A DNA stretch of 64,000 nt from Paramacrobiotus metropolitanus (Eukaryota > Tardigrada > Eutardigrada > Parachela > Macrobiotidae), in NCBI RefSeq assembly GCF_019649055.1, contig NW_026570225.1, positions 930,001 through 994,000 on the forward strand, given 5' to 3'. Shown in pieces: positions 25,144-41,100 of this stretch (positions within the stretch are counted from its first letter, which is position 1; each line of letters begins with the position of its first letter). The position numbers and the translations under genes were made by a program. The notes under the pieces are model-generated. The model ran no database searches. It was not told the origin of the DNA and was given only the letters and a program-made list of their open reading frames with translations.

Positions 25144-26209
25144 TCCGTAAGCGATATCGACAAGATCTATCTCTCCGCGGAAAATGTATCCAGAGTAAGT
25201 TTTGCTTACTGTTATTACTTATTCGTAGCCACAGCATGCAAGCCTGTTTGCTAACCATAAGTAATGATAAGTTATCCAAGTTGTACGAACTGTCCTGAAG
25301 GATGTAAGATGTGCTCGGTGTACAGCATGATACGACAAATGCTTATAAGTTGTATAAAACACCGAATCAAAACACCTGTTTCGTTTCTCACTTTTAGTAA
25401 CACACAGCGTAATAAATTGCTTAGCGTACAGTAAAAAAAATATAAAAATTCTATAAAAGATAAAAGTTTTGGAGTGGAACGAATGCGGATTTTTGGAGCC
25501 GGAAATGTGCGTATGTGCAATCAGGGGTGCAGTCAGTATGCAAAGTTGTAAGTAGTAGAGGCAACCATCATTGAGCGCTGCAGCCTTTCGAAGCAGACGC
25601 CTTCTTTGACTAGACAACACCATTCTGAAGGTTTCAAGTTCACCTTCTTGGACCCTTTGCTTTCTGCAGTTTCAGAACCTTATTTTGCATGCACTGCTAA
25701 ACCTGGCATTTGCATTTTGTTGAGAAATTGTTCATGTTTTGTTTGTTCACTAGAGAAGCTGCTTCTAATTGTTCTCCTGTTTAATTTATTGGAGTCTACT
25801 GTGTTAAATCTGTGATCTCTGTGTTGGCTGTGATCCCAGTTTTGGTTGTGGCGCATTGACTGGTGCAGACTGCACATCACACAGCAGCCCAGTGAGCCCA
25901 CATCTTGCCAAACTCCCGTATAAAAGATCAGACCAGATGTGAGTGCAGATTTATTATTGATGGCTGCGCTGAGGCCGTCGTGTTGTCTGCCGTTTTTCTG
26001 GGTTGGCGTCACTATTGCTTATCATTATTGTATTGTTCCGGAAATGTAATTACCTTTTTTTCCGTAATACTGTTTAGCAAATGGCTAATACGCCATTTGT
26101 TTCGTTTTTTGTTTGCTGTCAGGCTGCTATCCTGTACAAGATGGGTTTTTTCAGTAGAATTCGAAACTGGTTTGCGGTGCGTTTGCGATCCGGTGATAAG
26201 GCATCCACT
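25144..26209. promoter_or_regulatory. upstream region between GNPTG and p38
   Basis: Head-to-head gap of about 1.07 kb. The p38 frame stays open upstream to 26081, giving a possible N-terminal extension. No motif or RNA gene is recognised. Confidence 0.4.
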
Positions 26210-28755
<2,546 letters not shown>

Positions 28756-29227
28756 CATTAGTGCCTCCTGCATGATAGCAAAGTTATTGACGACTGTGTT
28801 GAGTTATAGCTATTTGACTGTTTTAATTTTGATATGGTGCTTTCTGTTTTGCTGCAATGCGGATGTAATTTTACTCCCTTGTTTTGGTTGTATCTCTAGT
28901 TTCATGTTATGTGTTTGTATATACCTTGAATCCCTTTTGATCTTTTTTTTGTTGTATGTATCGATTTCCTGTGCAATCGTTTATTTTTCTGTATCGGTTT
29001 TGAACTTTTGACTTTCGAGTATTCAAAGAGTAAATAATAGAGAGTGCATAACGTACAGTAAGTTTCCAGCTGTACTAGTATTATGTATCATTATTATGTA
29101 TCAGTTATATCCACTTTCTATGCATAAGCAACATAATGCGCGCGTAGCTAAACAACATAGAGCCGTGGTAAACGACATTCGCAAAGCAATTCAAGATTAC
29201 GAAAAAACCACACCAGATAAAACAAAA
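28756..29227. other. intergenic gap between converging p38 and TFIP11
   Basis: About 470 bp of T-rich 3' flank. Nothing coding was recognised. Confidence 0.6.
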
Positions 29228-32200
29228 TCACTCCTGCTGGAGCAATGTTTCCAGCGCAATCGGCGCCCAAGCGGTCCCAGCCTGTACAAAAATGACATTT
29301 CTATCGATATAGACGTTTCGTTTTCCGAATTGAAAGACCGGTTTTCCCTGATAGTTGCGGTTGAAGTTCCGGACAAATAGTATACCTCGTTCATTAGCCT
29401 TTTCTTCTACGAGATCCCGGAACGTCTTAGCAAAGCCAACTCTGACACTCTCTTCTTTGGCCGGAGGAGAAGGTGGCGGCGCAGGCGCGGACGGTAACTG
29501 CGCATCAACTATTTGTACTGTGATTTCTTCGCCAGTTGCGGCTTGGTTCATAGCCATCAGTGCGGCATTCCATTGTTTTTGCATGTTAGGATGGTTACGG
29601 AGGGCTTCTGGGAAGAGTTTCTTCCATTCAAGGTACCACTGGGATACTTCTTGTAAATTAGGATCCATATTCAACCATCGGTACAGAATGTCGAACCATT
29701 GAGGAAATAGGTACTTCTCGAATAGCATTACCATCGAATTCAGTGGCATTAGATCCAACCATTCAAAAATGTAATCTAAGGGACGGAGTTCTTGTTGTTT
29801 CGGATTCACTTGAAAGGTCTGCATCAGTTCCTACAAGAGATACATAGTCAGATAGAAACTGACAGAAACACATACGGACAAAAATAAAAAAACAATTCCA
29901 AAATCAAAATAAAAGCAATTCGACAGCATAAATTCCAACCTGCAGTTTAGGTAAGATATTCCTTATCAGAAATTGATCCATTGTCGCTTTAGAAAAAAGC
30001 GGTATCCACGGCTGTAGCATTAGTTTGGCAGACATATCGCTGGGATGCCACCGTGTCAAGGCAATACCCAGCTTTTGGCGCAGAATGGAATAAACGACTT
30101 CTAAGCGCTTGTCGAGGTATGGCAACCAGGGGTGTATCCAGTGATGCACCGGCATCGGATCCATAGTCGGATCCCACTCTTCCATTTCGGTGACGAGTCG
30201 AGGCAGAACCTGCTGCTCCACGATATTATCCAGCATCCACTGCGGTAATGTGGAGTTCCATGTATGGATCAATTCAATGATCGGGTTCACTTCGGGAGAA
30301 CTTCGAGGAGACCAGTTTCTGTAACATACGAACATATATAGGTATTTGCTACTTACAATTATTTATAATAATTAATGTAACAGATGGCTTACAGTATCGC
30401 TGTTCGAACAAATGGCATCCAAACCTCCCAAAGAATGTTGTGATACGAATTGACTACATTTCTTGAAGCTTCAAAAGATCGCTGCGGTGGCTCCAACAAT
30501 CGCTTCCACTCCTGTAGCTCTCCCCAGCCAAAATTCGGATCAACTAGCGGGTTCCAACCCGCGAAAAACCGCTGCATCTGCAAAAATAATTTACCATACC
30601 AGCTAAAATTAGCAATCTTTCCTAGTATAAATGCAGTAAGAATCGCTTTTAAAATTAATTATTTTAATAAAGGAATTCAGTCACTTACTATTGGTATCAC
30701 TGTGGATCCAGCCAACAGGTCCATTTCGTAATAGCGATACTGTTCATTATAATTGTCAAACAGATCATTGAAAAGATCCAGACATTCATCCAAGGACAAT
30801 TCATTTTGTTTCGTGATAGCTCTAAAACATTAGAACAACTAGTTTTGTGCAGTAATAAATATAACAAATTTTTTAACAGTTAATTAATAGTAAATTTATT
30901 AAAAAACATATCATTCATTTTATTCTCTGTAAATACCAGAACAGCTACAAAAATAACCTTGAATAACACATATTTATGAAGCGGTACCTCTCTACACGGT
31001 CGTTAATGGCATTTAGCCGGTCAACCAGCACATCATCCTTATCCAGTGCTTCTTTTGAGCCTTTCTCTTCATCTTTCAAAGTGACTAATAAGTTCTTTTC
31101 GTAATCCAGCTTTTTCGTGCATTCGATAATCCTCGCTTCGCTCATATCAATCAGCAAATCCAAATTATGTCTCAACTCAGCCACATCAAATATCCGCTCG
31201 CTATCCGCGTCTTCGAAACCTCTCTGCGTGTGAATGGCATGATAACCTGAAAGAAACTAATCCATACAAAATCCATAGTAAACAGACTGTACGTATAGTA
31301 CCAGGAATGAAATAATACGGCTATCTCTATTCTCAAAAATGCAACGGATGAAGCTTAAATTTAGCAAACTTAACCAGGATTTCTGCTAGTGGCCCGATAT
31401 GATCACTTCATTAAAAGCAGTTTGGCTTACTGCAGTCTGTTATTGGTATTATACAATAGTTCTACCAATAAGTCAGTATACCCACCTGACAAAACCTTGG
31501 TTTCCTTTCCGGTCATATCAATAACCTTAACTTTACTCAACTCAGAAGCATCCCAACCACCAGCCTGACGCGAATCCTTCTCCTGCAGAACCTCATCGAC
31601 AGTCTTGTAATCATAAGCCGTCATCTGTTCTCCATCCTTTTTTCGCCACTGCTTTTTATGACGGATAACTGTTTTCTGCTGCGCCAGTACTGCAACCTCG
31701 TCATTCTCTCGAGGATCACGAACTCCTTCGGAACCGTGAGCGCCGATGGCTCCTTTTCCTTTCCGTACGGTAGCCACAATCGGCGTAGCAATACCAGTTC
31801 CTTCCTTGCCCAAACCTTGGCCGGGTTTGTATCTGTAGCAAATACCAGAAACGTTACCTGACCAACCGAGTGCTGCACGTTCGCACTTCGCAGATGCGGT
31901 TCTCACCCCATCTTTCGGAGAAGTTTCTGCCCAATTCCCGTTGTATGCTGCTCCCAACTACCAAACTCTTTATCGACCGGTTTGCCCAATCCAGCAAAGG
32001 TCTGTGCTTTTGATCCATGGTGAGAAGTTCTCGAAGATCCCTAGAATTTTAACACGGTAAGGTAAGGCAGCAAAGTAACACAAATTTCTAATAAAAGCTG
32101 CGTTTGTTTGGACATTATAGTACGCAGCTATAGCGTTAGCTACGGAAACGCAGACTTAGAAAGCAAAGGTGTAACATTTCACATATTCATAAATGTAAAA

Positions 32201-33075
32201 TACAAAATATTTACTTTCGATACTTGAACAACAAAATGTTCAATATCTGAACACTGAAGAAAATAGTATTGCTGATGCCTTGTCTTGATTCCTTTCTAAT
32301 AACACGTACTGATTACTCGAGCTAGACACTGCAGTATTAAGCTACTCAAGTCACACAGTGTTTCTGAGTTCGCTACAGAAGAAGCAAAACACGGCTACAA
32401 CCAGACTAAAGTCTGAAGCCTTCAGTAATTTCAAATACATACACCCATGAGACACGAATACGACAAACACGTGGAATCTCAGAATCATAGTTCGGGAGGT
32501 TCCAGCATATCATACTAAAAATCCGCTTAATACTGGCACTATCTTTCGAGTTTTATATCAAATCTACTACTGGCTAATTCGACTTTTATCAATTGCAAGC
32601 TGTCTGTACTCGCAGTAAACGCTAAACTCCAATTTTCAACAGTCAAACGCTACATCTGGTTTCCTTCTAACTTTATGCCGCCCTACCTTGGATTTGGAGG
32701 AAATGCGAGTACTTAAGTCAGTAGTATCATCCTCACCACGTTCACGATCAGTTTTGCGTTTTTTCTCTGCCTCGCTCTGAGCGACACCACCACTGACGAA
32801 ACTCATTGGCATGGAAGCGTAGTCCTTCTTTCTGCGTCCTGATCGATCATCTTCCTCATCGCTGTCGTGATCAGCCCACATCCCTGGACAAAAGATATTC
32901 TTCTGTCGTTAGAATTCGTAAATCTCAAGACAGCTGATAAATAAAAGCGTAACGTGAGATTCTTGCCATATATAGCGTCGTTCTTGGTGAATTTTCGTCG
33001 TTTGCGAGATGTTGGATCGAAGGCGTCCTCCAGATCATCCGCGGTTACTTCGAATCTCTCGTATCCCTCATCCAT
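29228..33075 (-). CDS. TFIP11: tuftelin-interacting protein 11 (spliceosome disassembly factor, Ntr1-like)
   Basis: G-patch protein that partners the DHX15 helicase in releasing the intron lariat spliceosome. Exons: 33075-32967, 32883-32687, 32040-31907, 31833-31487, 31246-30988, 30821-30689, 30577-30393, 30318-29940, 29830-29228; 781 residues. Acidic start (FEVTADDLEDAFDP), MWADHDSDEED, then the G-patch split by an intron: GSWEQHTTGIGQKLLRKMG/YKPGQGLGKEG. Next come KGKGAIGAHGSE, SKVKVIDMTGKETKVLSG and a coiled coil (LRHNLDLLIDMSE). The GCF-type C-terminal region has WEVWMPFVR, WIHPWLPYLD, KWHPSD-like RWHPSDMSAKLMLQPW, WYLEWKKLFP, and the end QFGKRNVYIDRNVIFVQ. Intron 1 has a GC rather than GT donor. 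It shares an upstream region with the unassigned plus-strand gene. Confidence 0.95.
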
Positions 33076-33244
33076 TTTGGTAAGATCTATAATAAAGAGA
33101 CTAATGTGCCCCTGGAGCTATTTAAAGGGAAACAAGATTCTGTAATTTTCTATTCCCAGATCAAGATGTTTAAAAACTTTAGGCTTTATTGTTAGCTATA
33201 TACGTTCTTATAAACAGGAGCTCTGGCATATGTGCCACTGGTGG

Positions 33245-33266
33245 GTGATCAGTGATCACTGATCAC
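33245..33266. repeat. 22-bp perfect palindrome
   Basis: GTGATCAGTGATCACTGATCAC-type sequence with dyad symmetry through all 22 positions, made of repeated TGATCA/GTGATC units. It lies in the bidirectional upstream region and could be a dimeric protein site. Confidence 0.8.
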
Positions 33267-33303
33267 ACACATCACACACTAATAAAGCACGGTACAAAAA
33301 ATA

Positions 33304-33339
33304 CATGGGGCACAAAGTCCCCAGACTTTGTGCCCCATG
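33304..33339. repeat. perfect 16-bp inverted repeat, 4-nt loop
   Basis: Arms CATGGGGCACAAAGTC (33304-33319) and its exact complement (33324-33339) flank the loop CCCA. It is GC-richer than its surroundings and 38 bp from the palindrome at 33245-33266. Confidence 0.85.
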
Positions 33340-33740
33340 CGGCCTTATCTCTGCTACTGACGCGGCGGTGAGTCTTCCCATCTTTTATGCAGGTACATAC
33401 CCAAAATCAGTTATATTGGTTTGTTTATGTTTTCAAACAATGAGCTTTTAGTTCTAGTTTTTACACGTTATACTTTATACACATTTTATATTCGTGAGGA
33501 CTGAGGACATACTTACCTATCTTAAGAAGCTTTAGAAACAGTTTTGAAATGATCACATTACGGCTTGATGCGATTCTTTCATATTTTGCAGTCGTTTAAT
33601 ACTGAAAACTGATACTGCAGTCTGCAGCATAGTCTTCGCTGTTACCATAATCTTGCTGTTACCGTGTAAACCGTGTCTTTTGTCAATCGTTCTGCTTTGT
33701 GATTTTATCTTCTGAGGCGCTTCGTCCTTTCCCAGAAACA

Positions 33741-35138
33741 ATGGAAAAAGAGAACTTTATGGTATATTCAGCGAAAGACCTCCCGCATGCGGAGCGTTCA
33801 AACGGCAAGATTGACGAACCACAATATTTCTTGAACCACTTCGATCCAAAAACATTCGCCAACCAGGAAGAGTATCGAAATCGTAAGCTACAGCGCATTG
33901 TGGTGGACACGTGCATTGTTTACTTTCATTTTACGTTCCAAGGAAGAATGGTAATTATTTGGCTGTTAACCAGCCATCAGCAATCAATATAACAACTGTA
34001 TGAAATAACGAAGATTGTATTGTTGTTACATAGTACTGATATTGAAGATTGTCCGCTTTTTGCTTTTTTTGTTGCATCGGTTTCTAATGAATAATCGTCG
34101 TGTTTTAGTGGAGAGGAAGGCATCTGCTTGTATTTTTGCCAGCATGAAATCCTTCTTCAGAGAACTGGATAAAAACCGTCATGTCCAGGAAGACCCACTT
34201 CGTCAAATGGCTGACGAAGTTCTGGCTCAGTGGAACCTTTCGGTGGCAGTCGCCTCCGAGCGATTTCAGGTGCGGCTTCCGTTTGCCCATTTACCTTGAC
34301 TGGTCAGCCTTGAATTAATTAATTTGATGCTACCACTTACTGATAGTTGCTGCTAAACATTTATTTTCATAGTTAAGTGCAGCAGAATTAGTACTTCAGT
34401 TGCTGGAATGTATTTGCAAAAGACTCCAGAGTCAGACATATATATGCATTTCCGGTTTCCCTTATGGAATGCAGTTAAAGCATTCGAAAGAATTGAAAGT
34501 ACTGATACGATCATATTTACAGGTAAACAGCAGTCTTTGGATCCCGAATGGCTTGAAAGTTGCTTATTTTTTTGTTTTTGAATTTGTAACATTGTAAACT
34601 GTTATAACCAGGTTTGTTTTGTGGAAATAGAGAGCGGTTTCTGATCTCCATTTATTATCGCCTGATTGTCTCCTCGACGACGATTCTGTACCGGATAACT
34701 GGAAAGCCGAATTAGTGGTGAACGAGATGGCTCAACTGGTTGATAATTACGAGAATCTGTTGACGCTGCGCGCCGGAAATGCGGCTTTAGACATGATCTT
34801 GGCTGAACTGGATGAAGAAATCCAGTTGTCCGATCAGCTGGAGGGGTGGGCTGTAGACGCTATTCATGCAGGTTGGTATATTTATGGAAAATTACAAATC
34901 TGACTTTCTTTCGAAAAATGCTGAGATTTGCTTTCAATGGTTCATTCGTTTTAAATTACATCGTGTCGCTCTTGTATTCCGAATAAGGTAGCAGGCTTAT
35001 TTTCATTCTTGAAAAATTGGCATTCCAGTTTTTTTCTCCCTTTTTACAGAAAGCATCGGTGCAGCTGATTTGGAAAAGGCCCGAAGGTGCATTCGCAGTT
35101 GCGCTGAAATTGAATCACTCATGAAGAAACAACAGTAA
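33741..35138 (+). CDS. unassigned 260-residue protein, five exons
   Basis: I do not recognise the family. Exons 33741-33882, 34109-34269, 34373-34522, 34631-34871 and 35050-35138 close to one frame of 260 residues, with good donors (GTAAGC after 33882, GTAAAC after 34522) and pyrimidine-rich acceptors. The protein is mostly helical in character and has no signal peptide or membrane segment. It has recognisable blocks FLNHFDPKTFANQEEYRN, KSFFRELDKN, LVLQLLECICKRLQ, LLDDDSVPDNWKAELVVNEMAQLV and a charged end (RSCAEIESLMKKQQ). Even spacing of splice sites and acidic/basic helices argue for a real gene. The third exon (34373-34522) is the weakest link. The start could also be a non-AUG extension upstream. 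Confidence 0.7.
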
Positions 35139-38100
35139 AGCGTGAAGAAGCTACAGGGTTATTAGTGTTATAATATTGCTTAAGGTTTAGTACAGTAACA
35201 AATACAAAACTTATTATACTGTATTGGTTAGTTTCGGTGACCGAGTGCAAAAATCGCTGGGAATATTTTGTTTTTGAAGCTTGGATTTTTAAAACAAAAT
35301 ATTAAAGCGCTGCGGTAATTTTCGAATAAAATTGATTACATTTTCTGTCATAATTGTTTTGAACATCGCATGTGACTGATGTGAGTCCTTGCATACGTAA
35401 TGGCATATTCAGCACGATTCCTTTGTGATACAAGGGGTGCAATGCGATCTCTTTGATTCGCTTGTAAGCAAGAATACGTCGGCGGCGCTGCCACATGGTC
35501 CCATGTCCCGGTTGCCGTACCAAGTGTGCACTTACGTCCAGGTGTTAGGGAAGCAATTACGCGTCGTGTTCCCGGGCACCAAGTGTTTCGGCCGGAGATG
35601 ACTGATTTTTCTGGATCTGGTTGTTCATTTGTACACATGATTCTCGCTCTTACGACGACTGTAAATACTAGGGTAGATCGTTACACAGTGGACCGAAAAA
35701 TTGATTATTCAATTACAATATGCTGGCGTAGCGGTAAATTACAATTTTTCAGACTTGAATTTGCATACACAGTGACGGTGTTGCACACAAGCTGCTCGCA
35801 ATCAGCACAACGATGCCGGCAGTATGACGCGCTACGCAGTAAACACAAACAGAAATCGAGCACATACTTAATATTTAAGTTCAAAAATCGCCAGTGAAAA
35901 CGACATTGTTCAACTGTCGTCGGGCAAATTGAAATCTGAAACCGGTTGATGATTTGATCGATAAAATGTCATTGTATGCGGCATTTAAAATAGCATTTTA
36001 AAAAAACGGCATTTTAGCTTATATAGGTCTAACCTGAATCTTACGGGTTAGATAAAGCCATTAATATTTCGTTTTACTTTTGCAGAATAGTTCTGTTTAT
36101 GACGCAGTGTAATAAGTAGCTTGTTATGTGTTAGCGTGCCATGTAGCTTGTTATATATCATTCGCACAATAATTATTTAAAAATGGTGGTAGTTCACTTT
36201 TCAGTTTCAGTCACAGTTTTCATAAAAGGACTGAATTTAATGGACGTAGTTAGGTGTGTGGCACTGTGTGTCGTATGTATTGTACGTCTGCTGCAGTAGG
36301 CCGGCACTGCACTATAGGTTATGCGTGCCTTTTCCCCTAATTTGTAATAGGGGTTTTTTGCCGCATAACAGCAAACGGAACTCAATAAAGGTTGATATAT
36401 ATAAATTTGCAAGCCTTTTCGGCCGAAGAAATTCGCTTGCAAAAATTTGCTTATGTATTGTACGATGCATGGTATTTCTTAACGTCACATGTAACCCGAT
36501 ATATATACGCTAGGTAATCTGGTTATGTTGACTGATAGATAGTTAAAAGTTTGCAATATTTTATGATAAATTAAATTAATGCGTGTTCTACCGTTATACT
36601 TCCACTCGTGCTGTACTACTACAGTATGAGTAAAACTGTAAAAGCGACTTCGATCACACAGTTTTTACTCCGAAAAACTATAACAGCTTCGATTTCAAAT
36701 TATTACGATATGCTGTATTCAGTATTATGTAGTATGGACACGGTAGTATGGAGGCTTACGTACATAATATATATATACATATGAGATATTACACTTTGAT
36801 TTACTGGTTAGCTCCAGATTCGCTAATGGTTTGAGTACGAATATTCATTAAAACGAAGCACAGGTTCTTAAAAGATTACAGACATAATCATTCCCAGGTG
36901 CTCACTAACACTACCACGCAAAATACGTTTGTATAGAATCTATTATATCTATATTAGTATGTCTTAACTGTGCTATTATACGCATTAGCAAAGGTACTAC
37001 AATAGAATTCTATTTAAGGTAATAAGTCCAGGATAAGTATAAGGCCTCGTCCCGAATTCAAAGCGAATCTCGTTGCGATACAGCAACTCCACCTCGCGAG
37101 GTGGCTTCGCGTACCGTATCTGTAGGCGTGGCCACTGCATACAGCCACCTCGTGCGGTTGAGCAACCGTACCATAGCGAGATTCGCTTTGAATTCGGGAC
37201 AAGGCCTAAGATGCCTGGCAGAGTCGTACATCGTACAGAAGGCGTAGCGCACGGAAGTGGAACTGGGCCAGGTACTTACATCAACAACAAGCTGTCTAAC
37301 CCTAGCGGCCTAGTCATGCACCGGGTGGCTGCGCAGGCTGTACATGGTTTTTGCGATTGGCATACCACACTACCACGCGCGGTCTCGCTACGCCTCTGCG
37401 CTCGAGTGCACTATAGCGAGAAGCAACAGGACCGCTGGTTGCTGTCTGCGGGGATGATTCCTGTTTCTATGATTCTGCCCAATCCCTCCCCGACGGCGCC
37501 GCGATCTCTCTGTGTTAGCGCGAGAGAGGCTGGTGGTGTCTCCCATTTATTTTTTCCCAAGGCCTTCGTGCATGCAGCGGCACTAATCCCATGATACCTG
37601 TTCATGTGTACAACATTACCGCATTACATTCGTACTGCACCAAAACCAACTATCGGGACTAGCAACAGCCGCTGGAACGTTTATCGTGCATGTCACTGGT
37701 GTCACAGTGTTGTGTACTGTGATGATGAACAAAATTCCCATTCTACTCCGATCCCTCCGTCGGCTGGTTTTGCACGGCATTTGTCGAGGATCAATATGCT
37801 TCCCATTCGCTTCCCTGTGTGTACCGAGCGTTATGTGTGTACGCCAACCTTGATTTTCTCACCATAATAACATAACAGATTGGATTGCTTATATTTTCTT
37901 ATCAATCCACCATCGTGTACACTGGATGAATGCTGCTTTATTTTGACGTCCGTCCTGTATGCTGCCTATCTGTGTCATGAGTTCTGGCTCAAGGAACGTA
38001 AGTGCTTTATGTGATCATGATCGTGTAATGTATTACTACATGCTGAAAGGGTCAATTTACATTTTCAAGTGCTACTTTCTGTTGTGCTCCATTGAATCCC

Positions 38101-41100
38101 ATCGAGAAAACATTTTGTTCCTTCGTATATTAATCATATGACATTCGCAGCGGATGGTCACTTTCAGCACATGGAACGTAATGTCCGTGTTTGACCAGCG
38201 AATGGAACAGCGCATTTCGTCGTATTGCTAGAGTTTTGATGTACCGCCTGTGCGCTACTAGAAAACTTCCTCTTGGGAAACATACGTACGGTTTCAGTAG
38301 TTCGATTTTATGAATACTTTTATACGAAATACACGTTAAGTCCGAAAGTCCGGCGTATGAAATTTGTTAAATGCTATCGAGGGATATACATTATGTTAAG
38401 TAATATCTATATTTTACTTCTCCTACTGATGTAAGTTATGCCTACCGTCGTACCGATACTGCGAAAAACTTTTCCCTTAACATCCTGCTGTCTAATGTAT
38501 TCCTTTTAACGTCTAATGTATTCCTTTTGCAAACGTCCTGCTACACATTGATATTAAACTCTGACTATATTTTCATGTTGGGTCACATTGGTTAACGATA
38601 TTATGTATTGTAATGTTTTTCGAAATAATTCCTTTTTGAATAAAATTTCATCATATGGGACATCGATTTTTGTCGTATACTCGTATTGTGCTACGATATC
38701 GCTATAATCAGCAGTTAAGCCATACAATGATTTATTGGCTGATTAGCAAACATTGAGTGAAAATTTCAGCATTGCCGGATTGATGAGCCCGTGACCGGCA
38801 GGATAAGTGCAAAAACAGTTAGGCGTCGTGTTTGTTTGGGCCTTGGAGTAATAAAATAATCCTGAGGGCCAATGTTTATCAAAGTGAGGGGAATGATGCA
38901 TCAGCTGACGATAATTCAGCTCATGTCGACGGATGGCATTCGTTTTTTTCCCACGTAATTTAACTACAATGCCCTGCGATCGCGATAACGACGACGGCAC
39001 TGTGGGCTCTGCAACAGTGTACTGAAAATGAAGTCTGACGGGAAACAGTAAAGCGGATCGATTGATTTCCGGTCCGGTATGTGTCGCCTGCTGTAGTGTA
39101 TGTATGGGCCTTGGCGCTAATGTTTCGGCATTGTGGTTAATGGTTATAAACGTTGAGCGTTGGTGGTGTTCACGCAGTATATATCCTTTCCCCGATTTTA
39201 ACGCATGCATACAAGAATATATAGTTGGATTTTGATACCGCTCCCGTATTTATCGCTGCCCCCATGATAGGCCAGAGAATATAAGTACACATGCTAATTC
39301 CTTGACGTTAATGTACTGACATGGGTGCACGATTAGTGGCGCTGGACACATTATGATTAAGATCTTTTTATATCCGCACCAGTACCATTAATGCGCTTTT
39401 TCGCCTTCCAACGCGCTACTTTCAAGGGAGTGAGAATTGCTGGCTAGGGTACATTAATCTCACGTTTCTCCCTCATTAGAGATTTCCCTGGAAAGGTTTT
39501 TCCTCCACTGTATTCTTCCATGAAAACAGGTTCTAAACAAATTTTGGAGCGGAATCTTCCAAAAGTAAGGAAGGGAAAATGCAGACTACAATGCCTCAAT
39601 TAATAGTATTATACATTTTTGATAATAATCGGTGTGTTCTGCCTTCGTCAGGATATTCACATTCGTCTGAATGACTTGCGTCAGGGACAACAAATCCCTG
39701 ATTGCCTCATCGTCGGCAACCAGAGGCAGCCGGCAAGCGACAACAGTCACATTGTATATAGGCATATGAAGAGTTAGCAACAGGGTCAAATGGGATTTTT
39801 TCCGCTTGATCTCGTAAATTCGGGAAAATGAAGAGGGATTAGCGTTTTAACTTTCTCGCATCATAAGATTTGAATGCCGTAAAATTTGAAAATATCCACT
39901 TTACACTGTGTATACAGACGAGTGAACATGAACTTATCCCGTTCCGTTGATTTAAACTTATGTGCCAAAAACGCTTACATTGCGTCAGTATCATTTCATG
40001 ATTACTACAAACATTGTACATCAGCTTTGATTAGACATAGCATGCTTCAGTGAAATCCATGAAATGTTATAATCACGCAACAGTAAACCTGCGGAGAGAT
40101 TTAGGAAGGCCAGTATTACAACGCGTGCGCTGCCATATTGCGGAAGCGCTACGTCGCTTATTTGTTGATTACTAACAATGTCGGTCGATTTTACCGGTAT
40201 TCCTTGGTAGCTCATTATAATTACTTTGTTTTCCTTCCTTAATTGTAGAAACAGAATCCTGTGCGCATGGGTCTTGAACAATTCTGGTGTAAATCGTTCA
40301 CAGCCGGCAGAGTGTGGAGTCAACTGATGGGTTTATTGGGATTTTTTATGCCCAGAGCTTAGAACAAGTTGTAAATTCGTTAGGGCTGTGGCTGATCATT
40401 AGGTGCCTTTTGAGACCAGCTTGATCCGTGCGTAAAACTGTCATTTCGCTTTCTCTCCCACTCCCTGCCGCGCTGCCGCACATCCATAGTCCCAAGTCCC
40501 AGTCGGAAAATGTCGCTCTACTAAATTATACAGCGGAAATCTCATAAATTTTGCGCTGTTTACTCGGCCGTAAAAACATATGTTGGGCTTGTATGCGGCG
40601 TTGCTTTTGCAGCTTAATTTAGAAAATAAGACAGCCGGATTACCTGTTGTTTTAGAAGGTGCCTGGATGCACTGATACATGCATATGCGTACCACATTTT
40701 GTAGTTTTGAAACATTTTTCATGATCTGAATCGGCGACGTCGACTATATTATTTATTGTTGTTCCTGCTATGTATTGAATTGACTTAGGCGCTGTTATAA
40801 AGGTTAAGCACACGATAGGTCATTAACTCAGTGTCGTGACAATTTTATGAGAAATATTTTCTTGCCTGGTTCAGGAGATCTCGCTAACTGAAAAAAGGAG
40901 AAAAGCGTATTCAGAAATTAAATACTTTAAATCTTAACTGCAGCTAAAGAAGTTTTTTAGTGTGGTGCGGTATGAGTACTGCACAATTTCTGCCGTAGCA
41001 TGGAGGAGTGTGTCGGCGCCGCATGTATGAATTTAAATGTGCTTTCAGATTTGCATCCTTCCATCCATCATAATTACGCCGCTTAGCTGTTAGGACTGCC

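Larger units (their letters stand above)
33076..33740. promoter_or_regulatory. bidirectional upstream region, TFIP11 / unassigned gene
   Basis: Head-to-head gap of 665 bp. It contains the 22-bp palindrome at 33245-33266 and the hairpin at 33304-33339. No TATA box is evident. Confidence 0.45.

Noticed and set aside
35302-35638. Possible small minus-strand gene (MCTNEQPDPEKS ... then RRRRILAYKRIKEIALHP), resembling a basic ribosomal-type protein
   Set aside because: The donor after 35536 is phase 1, but joining to the CAG acceptor at 35488 gives the wrong frame for the basic segment, and the intron would be only about 48 nt. No family recognised.
37073-37594. 173-codon plus-strand frame
   Set aside because: Its first third is the MITE read through in one frame; the rest has no recognisable domain.
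38743-39210. 155-codon minus-strand frame in the 6-kb gene-poor stretch
   Set aside because: No motif, no splice context and no in-frame neighbours; length is within chance expectation for this many bases.
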